From Marisa cornuarietis (Eukaryota > Mollusca > Gastropoda > Architaenioglossa > Ampullariidae): a DNA stretch of 64,000 bases. The translations under genes and the position numbers were made by a program. The notes below the pieces were generated by a model. The model did no database searches, was not told the DNA's origin, and saw only the letters and a program-made list of their open reading frames with translations. Positions 58,300-64,000 of this stretch are shown one piece after another (position 1 is the stretch's first letter; every line of letters starts with the position of its first letter). Location of the stretch: the NCBI GenBank assembly GCA_004794655.1, contig SMMW01000191.1, positions 62,001 through 126,000 on the forward strand, read 5' to 3'.

Positions 58300-58497
58300 A
58301 GCAGACGACTCTCTCTTGAGCGCGTAAATACACACAGCAGACGACTCTCTTGAGCGCGTAAATACACACAGCAGACGACTCTCTCTTGAGTGTGTAAATA
58401 CACACAGCAGACGACTCTCTCTTGAGTGTGTAAATACACACAGCAGACGACTCTCTCTTGAGCGCGTAAATACACACAGCAGACGACTCTCTCTTGA
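58300..58497. repeat. 36-bp minisatellite on the inner edge of the right TIR
   Basis: Five to six units of ACACACAGCAGACGACTCTC plus TCTTGAGCGCGTAAAT, one with a 2-bp deletion and two with TGTG for CGCG. The left TIR carries only one and a partial unit at the equivalent position. Confidence 0.9.
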
Positions 58498-58977
58498 GCG
58501 CGTAAATACACACAGCAGACGACTCTCTCTTGAGCGCGTAAAAACAAGAACGAAGGCCATTGCTACGAGCGCACTGATTGGTTGGTCTTTGACCTTCTTT
58601 TCCCATATGCAAATGAGCCAGCCTCGTTCCGTATACATTGCAAGTCAGAAGTTATAGAATGCAATGTATAAATATAGATTTCACATGTATAGCTAGAATG
58701 CATTCTATAGCTAAAGAATTGAAAGGTATATATAAAATGAATTGGATAGCAACTTCTGAGTATAATATAAATGAAACACTTCGGTTTTTACCGAGTTTTC
58801 TCTCTCTAGCTATACATTGCGATCTATAAGTATATAAAATGCAATGTATAGCTATACATTGCATTCTATAATTATACATTATACATGTATAGCTATACAT
58901 TGCATTCTATAATTATACATTGCAATGTATAGCTAGAAATAGCAAATTTGAGAAAATTCCCCTCTTGGCGCCCCATA
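58498..58977. repeat. Right terminal inverted repeat
   Basis: Reverse-complement partner of 52827-53265. It contains additional copies of the palindromic module GCTATACATTGCATTCTATA compared with the left arm, so it is longer. It ends CCCCATA next to the GTCAGG duplication. Confidence 0.88.
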
Positions 58978-59146
58978 GTCAGGCGACATCTCTAGTTCAG
59001 CTGTGTGAAAGTATAACAACCCCGGGTGTTGTGTAAACCAGGGACTTGGGGTGTGAATATAGTTGGTTGACTGGTTTCTTTGACATGAAAGCACTTCCAA
59101 CAATAGGGACGATGTCGCACTTTAAAAGAGAAGGAGTGATGAAGGG

Positions 59147-59212
59147 GGAGAGGGGGGAACCTGAGTACCCGTAGAAAAACTCCGAGGGCCAGAATTGCGA
59201 ACAGGTGTCACA
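59147..59212 (-). mobile_element. SINE core fragment
   Basis: GGGGAACCTGAGTACCCGTA, GAAAAACTCCGAGGGCCAG and GCGAACAGGTGTCACA correspond to the core of the SINE family at 2790-2990. Confidence 0.55.
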
Positions 59213-59614
59213 TGATGAGGAGAAGTGCGTGTGTACCCGGGGTGGAGGGGTAGCGGTGATAGGCGTTTTACCGGACTACTCATTGCCAGGGTCTGGCACA
59301 AAGCGAATCGTGCAAATGGGGTGGGGGGTGGGGGTGCCTGTAGTTCTGCGGTTGTCAGAAGGTGGGCGGAGCACAGGCAGGCAATGTCAGCAGCTGGGGA
59401 CTTGCGCCAACCACTGCCATGTAAAGCGGTTTACACACAAAAAACTGTCTTTACAAACGTAATTGTAGTCCGGTTGACTGCGCGGTCACGGTTCGTTGCC
59501 ACAACTGCTCTCCCTGTACTACACCTGTCAGCTGTCCATTGGGAAGACAGCAACAGCTCGAGACAAGTCAGACTTTTCTACACGAGGTGCAGGTTTCCCA
59601 GTCTCAGGTGAGGC
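59213..59614. other. Unassigned spacer
   Basis: Moderately GC-rich unique sequence. Open frames here continue into the downstream minisatellite and show no domain. Confidence 0.4.
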
Positions 59615-60735
59615 CCTTGTTTACAGTCTGTTAGTGTCTATATACAGTCTAACAGTGTCTACAGTCTGTCAGTGTCTACAGTCTGTGTCTACAGTCTATC
59701 ATTGTGTCTATCAGTGTGTACAGTCTGTGTATACAGTCTATCAGTGTGTACAGTCTGTGTATACAGTCTATCAGTGTCTACAGTCTATCTATCAGTGTGT
59801 ACAGTCTGTATACAGTCTATCAGTGTCTACAGTCTATCAGTGTGTACAGTCTGTATACAGTCTATCAGTGTGTCTATCAGTGTGTACAGTCTGTGTATAC
59901 AGTCTATCAGTGTCTACAGTCTGTGTATACAGTCTATCAGTGTCTACAGTCTATCAGTGTGTACAGTCTGTGTATACAGTCTATCAGTGTGTCTATCAGT
60001 GTGTACAGTCTGTGTCTGTGTATACAGTCTATCAGTGTGTACAGTCTATCTATCAGTGTGTACAGTCTGTATGCAGTCTATCAGTGTATACAGTCTATCA
60101 GTGTGTACAGTCTGTGTCTACAGTCTATCAGTGTGTACAGTCTGTATACAGTCTATCAGTGTGTCTATCAGTGTGTACAGTCTGTGTATACAGTCTATCA
60201 GTGTCTACAGTCTGTGTATACAGTCTATCAGTGTCTACAGTCTATCAGTGTGTACAGTCTGTGTATACAGTCTATCACTGTGTCTATCAGTGTGTACAAT
60301 CTGTGTCTGTGTATACACTCTATCAGTGTGTACAGTCTATCTATCAGTGTGTACAGTCTGTATACAGTCTATCAGTGTATACAGTCTATCAGTGTGTACA
60401 GTCTGTGTATACAGTCTATCAGTGTGTCTATCAGTGTGTACAGTCTGTGTATACAATCTATCAGTGTCTACAGTCTATCAGTGTGTCTATCAGTGTATAC
60501 AGTATATCAGTGTGTACAGTCTGTGTATACAGTCTATCAGTGTGTCTATCAGTGTGTACAGTCTATCAGTGTCTACAGTCTATCAGTGTCTATCAGTGTG
60601 TACAGTCTGTGTATACAGTCTATCAGTGTCTACAGTCTATCAGTGTGTACAGTCTGTGTATACAGTCTATCAGTGTGTACAGTCTGTGTCTACAGTCTGT
60701 CAGTAAATACAGTCTGTCAGTGTCTACAGTCGTGC
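59615..60735. repeat. TACAGTCTATCAGTGTG minisatellite (~1.1 kb)
   Basis: Mosaic of TACAGTCTATCAGTGTG, TACAGTCTGTGTA and TCTATCAGTGTG modules, giving composite units of about 30-42 bp with larger duplicated blocks. For example the block near 59800-60090 recurs near 60140-60390. Three overlapping forward frames of more than 340 codons result; none is called coding. Confidence 0.94.
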
Positions 60736-61479
60736 TCCTCGATCGTTCCTCCTCTATAAACGCTATGAAGTGATCTGGAAATAGGTTCCTAACCCTTTCT
60801 TTGGCATCGTTTGCTAACATGATCAGGAATGTTGCTTCCTATGTGTAGCTAATGAAAGAGAACATGTGGAACTGTGTGAAAGGTTGTCATTGCATCGATC
60901 ATTGAAATTACGAAAGAGACAGTCAGTCAGCTAGTACAGCAGCGGCGATACACTGTTGATACAAATGGTTCATGTCATGTCGTGTGACTCGTGTCTCCTT
61001 CTAAACAACAACAAAAACAAACAGGAAGAAGAAGAAAAAAATCCACGAAGTGTAGACCAACGCAGGTATTTTGTCTCTTCTTTTGTGTTTGGAATGAGAC
61101 TAGAAATAAAATATACTGAACCTTTAATAAAATATAACCGGCGGTTATACTTCAATCGAGCTGCTTATGAAGGGTGTGAAATGGTGCACATGCACGTGTG
61201 AGCTTCAGGCTGACATTCCAAATATTCTCAGCGCCCAGTAAGCATGACTTGCTCTCTCTTCTTGTTGGTCTTGGTTACTGGGGAAGTACAGGTGGAGCAA
61301 TGTGTGTGTGAGTGTGTGTGTGTGTGAGTGTGTGTGTGTGTGAGTGTGTGATAATGAGTTGAAGCCTCTCCACTTGTGAGCACAATGAGCGGTCTTTACA
61401 TTCAGGACATACAGTCACTCATCCGCTGTAATGACAAACATTGTGTAGAGGTGGGTGAGATACCGACCGTCTCTATAGG
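60736..61479. other. Unassigned spacer with GT-rich tract
   Basis: (GT)n/(GTGA) tract at about 61300-61348. No gene recognised. Confidence 0.45.
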
Positions 61480-61670
61480 TTCTTGTACAGCCTGCAGTTG
61501 GTAGTCAACCTGATGGCGCTGCTTGTTCAGATCATCACCCGCATGGTCATTGCTGCTGTCGTTGTTGCCATCCTAATGTGGACATCTGCAGCACAGCTGC
61601 CATCGTTAGAAAGAGTGACTCCCAGCTACTTAAATCTGTTAAATTCCTCCAGCTGTACACAGTGAGGGCT
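61480..61670 (-). pseudogene. LINE post-RT (thumb region) fragment
   Basis: Read on the minus strand from about 61665, the sequence gives LEEFNRFKYLGVTLSNDGSC then AADVHIRMATTTAAMTM. This matches the FKYLG.TLS.DG.C..D...R...A..AM segment that follows the RT palm in many animal non-LTR retrotransposons. It is orientated opposite to the LINE fragment at 62280-62640, so they are separate insertions or rearranged. Confidence 0.75.
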
Positions 61671-61726
61671 GGCTGCCTTGCCATGATATAGTCTCAGCTG
61701 CTGGCTCGGCGTAAAACACAAATTCC
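61671..61726 (+). mobile_element. SINE tail fragment (TAGTTGCTGGC family)
   Basis: GGGCTGGCTGCCTTGCCATG, ATATAGTCTCAGCTGCTGGC and TCGGCGTAAAACACAAATT match the SINE tails at 36616-36795 and 39890-40012. Confidence 0.6.
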
Positions 61727-62204
61727 CTCCCCCTCCCTTTCCCTTTAAATCAGTTGGACTGAGAGGGACCGACTAACTGACATAAAACACTTGGCAAGGA
61801 GTCGTCTGAAATAACGGGACTCAATCTTAGTCGAAATAGGATCTTTTTTTCTTTTTTCAGGCGCTGGCTTTTGTTAGCCTCAGTGCAATATGGCGAGAAT
61901 GACTGCACTCAGAAAGAAGGCCATAGAGTTGAGACAGGTAACAGGGTGCAGTAGCTGGTCAGGTGCTGCGTTTGACACTGTCAACATTTAGACTTTGATC
62001 ACACATGATGTGGCTGGTCTGTCATTTGTGAATATGACTGCTGGTCACAGGATATTCAACCACTCCCATGAAGTAGCAGAGCTACAAAGTCTGTAATTAT
62101 TAGAATCGTATGTATACAGCCCCTTACCCTCCCCGACTTGGAGCCATAGTGGAGTCCCGGGGTAAGATGAGAAAATCCACAGCAAGTGTCTTGACTCCGT
62201 CGTT

Positions 62205-62627
62205 ATGAGGCGGTGTCCAGACCCCCGGATACTTCTGTCCCCTCAGGCTGTGGTTATTTTACTTCTATCCCATGGGGATGTAGTTATGCGCCACATTTTC
62301 AACATCAGATGGCCCGAGAAGATCTCCAATGCATACCTGTGGGAGAGAGCCAACCAGAAACCTGCCAGCCAAGACATCAAGAAGCGAAAGTGGGGCTGGA
62401 TCGGTCACACCCTGCGAAAGCCGGCCAACAATCTAACACGACAAGCTCTGGACTGGAACCCACAGGGGAGGCGCAGGGTTGGGAGACCCAGACAGACGTG
62501 GAGAAGATCGGTCCACAGTGGAGGCAGCTGGAATGACATGGACCAACTGAGGAGGGAGGCCCACAACCGGGTTCGATGGCGTGGTGTAGCTGCGGCCCTA
62601 TGCTCCACTGGGGGCGAAAAGGAATAA
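62205..62627 (+). pseudogene. C-terminal end of a LINE ORF2
   Basis: An open frame contains HIFNIRWPEKISNAYLWERA, KKRKWGWIGHTLRKPANNLT, RQALDWNPQGRRRVGRPRQT and WRRSVHS. This is the conserved tail of endonuclease-reverse-transcriptase proteins of animal LINEs (W.WIGH.LR....TR.AL.W.PQG.R..GRP..TWRR). It ends with TAA at 62625-62627, followed by AAGAAGAAGAAATAAGG, which looks like the A-rich 3' tail. The RT core is missing, so this is a 5'-truncated copy. Confidence 0.85.
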
Positions 62628-62811
62628 GAAGAAGAAATAAGGATTATAAATGTAACGGTCTTTGCTCTAACATCAACCACGAATCCCATCGCTTTCTCTC
62701 AGGGACGTCAGTTGTATGTATGACTGGTTAACTTTATGCATGCTATGTGATTTATCACTCTCATTTACATGTGTTCTTGCTGAAAGAGTCTGTACTCGCA
62801 CACACGTGTAG

Positions 62812-63095
62812 TCCCATTCTCTTGTCATTCCGTTTAGTTATTTAATCCCGTTCTCTTGTCATTCCTTATTTACTTTCCTTATTTAGTTCTTTAGTCCCAT
62901 TCTCTTGTCATTCCTTATTTACTTTCCTTATTTAGTTCTTTAGTCCCATTCTCTTGTCATTCCCTGTTTAGTTATTTAGTCCCGTTCTCTTGTCATTCCT
63001 TATTTAGTTCTTTAGTCCCATTCTCTTGTCATTCCTTATTTACTTTCCTTATTTAGTCCTTTAGTCCCATTCTCTTGTCATTCCTTATTTAGAAG
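62812..63095. repeat. TTAGTCCCATTCTCTTGTCATTCC tandem repeat
   Basis: Six copies of AGTCCCATTCTCTTGTCATT followed by CCTTATTTACTTTCCTTATT or shorter forms. Unit length varies between about 40 and 58 bp. Confidence 0.9.
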
Positions 63096-64000
63096 GCGGG
63101 AGGATAAGCTGGTGGGGTGACAGTCACAGCCAGCTAGGTAACCCCTGATGTAGTACTTACTGCACAGGCGCCAACAACAAGAGGTCCATAATTTTTCCTG
63201 TTAGTTTGGTCAACTCTACCTGTCGCATAACTCCTCGATCCCTTTATTCTGCTTTTTCTTTCAATCGTCACTGCAACGCGTTCGTCTCGCATGCAGACAA
63301 GCAGATGACGGACAGTGCCTCGCATAGGGTGTGACACACGTGTGCACTTTGTTAAAATATTACAAAAAAATTTAAAAAAAGCCAAAGCTAAGGCCTTATG
63401 AGGACGCGTAGCATCCGTCACTCATGTGGACTCACAGCGCCGCGCGCACAAACGCTAAGAAACACGCGCTGAATGGTCTTAGGGGAGGGGGCTGCTCTGT
63501 CTTCTTGATGTCGTTGTCCTTGGATTTTCGTCGAGTTTGCTCGGTTGATGGACAACTATATACTTGGTCGTTGTCGCCGTTGCCATTAGGACGCATTAAC
63601 GCTGGGAGTGAGCGTGTTTAATTGCTCACTCTAACTGCTGTCTCCTCGAGCAATGTCCCTCCCGAGATCACCTTTTCCCGCCTCGCCACGATTATTTTGA
63701 TTGTGGCATGTTTTGTCTGCATGATTATTCTTGCCTGCCTTGTTCTGCCGAACATCTTTTAACATGGCTGTTAACATGTGTGTATATTTGCTGATATGCT
63801 TGCCGTGTGTCCGGACGTGTACTCGGTGCACTGTGAGCTGTGAGGTGTGAGCCTGTGATCTTGTCTTTGTGTGAACGGCGCATTCAATCTGTTGTCAAGT
63901 CAAAATAGGCGACATAACTCTGGATTACTATTATTATTCCGCCACCACGCTGACAGCGATTCAAATGTCATAACACTTGGACAATTATTTCCTCATTAAA
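63096..64000. other. Unassigned right-hand edge
   Basis: No exon, RNA gene or recognised repeat. Some CpG-containing sequence occurs near 63420-63480. Confidence 0.45.

Larger units (their letters stand above)
52827..58977 (+). mobile_element. Complete 6,151-bp DNA transposon with long TIRs, IS3EU-like
   Basis: The left end is TATGGGGCGCCAAGAGGGGA and the right end is its inverse, TCCCCTCTTGGCGCCCCATA. Perfect 6-bp duplications GTCAGG flank it (52821-52826 and 58978-58983). Inverted repeats extend about 440-480 bp inward. The interior encodes a spliced transposase with an integrase-type core (53320-55437). Termini of the form TAT...ATA, a 6-bp duplication and an rve-type DDE protein together match the IS3EU superfamily as I recall it. 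The superfamily name is the least certain part. The interior also holds SINE insertions (56690-56745 and 57700-57942), so the copy is not very young. Confidence 0.9.

Noticed and set aside
59496..60773. Three overlapping forward frames of 344-425 codons (YQCVQSVYTV repeats)
   Set aside because: All three frames are open simultaneously over one minisatellite, which argues against any being a gene.

Overview
The window is animal nuclear DNA. Genes are split by GT-AG introns, non-coding DNA dominates, and tandem repeats, SINEs, LINE fossils and DNA transposons are abundant. Gene content and repeat style suggest a mollusc or another lophotrochozoan, possibly a marine gastropod. That assignment is inference from general resemblance.

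Two host genes can be read exon by exon on the + strand. The first is a PRDM14 orthologue (about 14.3-29.2 kb) with a PR domain followed by six zinc fingers. A TATA/CCAAT promoter precedes it and very large minisatellites fill its introns. The second is SGF29 (41.5-46.3 kb), the tandem-Tudor reader of the SAGA/ATAC acetyltransferase complexes, in nine coding exons with perfectly consistent phases. An orphan exon resembling an SLC1/EAAT glutamate transporter lies on the minus strand near 4.1 kb and is closed by a stop.

The most notable mobile element is a complete 6,151-bp DNA transposon (52,827-58,977). It has long terminal inverted repeats, a perfect 6-bp target-site duplication (GTCAGG), and a three-exon integrase-like transposase gene resembling the IS3EU superfamily. 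The residue expected to be the third catalytic acid appears to be Ile. Seventy bp to its left sits a 744-bp foldback element with a perfect 8-bp duplication (ACAGGGAC), hAT-like. A 131-bp MITE splits a minisatellite at 51.4 kb. Fossils include a mariner transposase (5.2-5.7 kb), several LINE endonuclease/RT fragments (22.0, 36.8-38.5, 61.5, 62.3 kb) and at least two tRNA-headed SINE families.

Layout: 1-14 kb is repeats, small fossils and a 2.4-kb minisatellite of 34-bp units. 14-29 kb is PRDM14. 29-41 kb is minisatellites, SINEs and a decayed LINE. 41.5-48.3 kb is SGF29 and its 3' UTR. 48-51 kb is AT-rich sequence without a recognisable gene. 51-59 kb is a nest of DNA transposons. 59-64 kb is a minisatellite and LINE/SINE debris. 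Several minisatellites contain splice-site sequence; one appears to have grown from the 3' end of a PRDM14 coding exon and its donor site.
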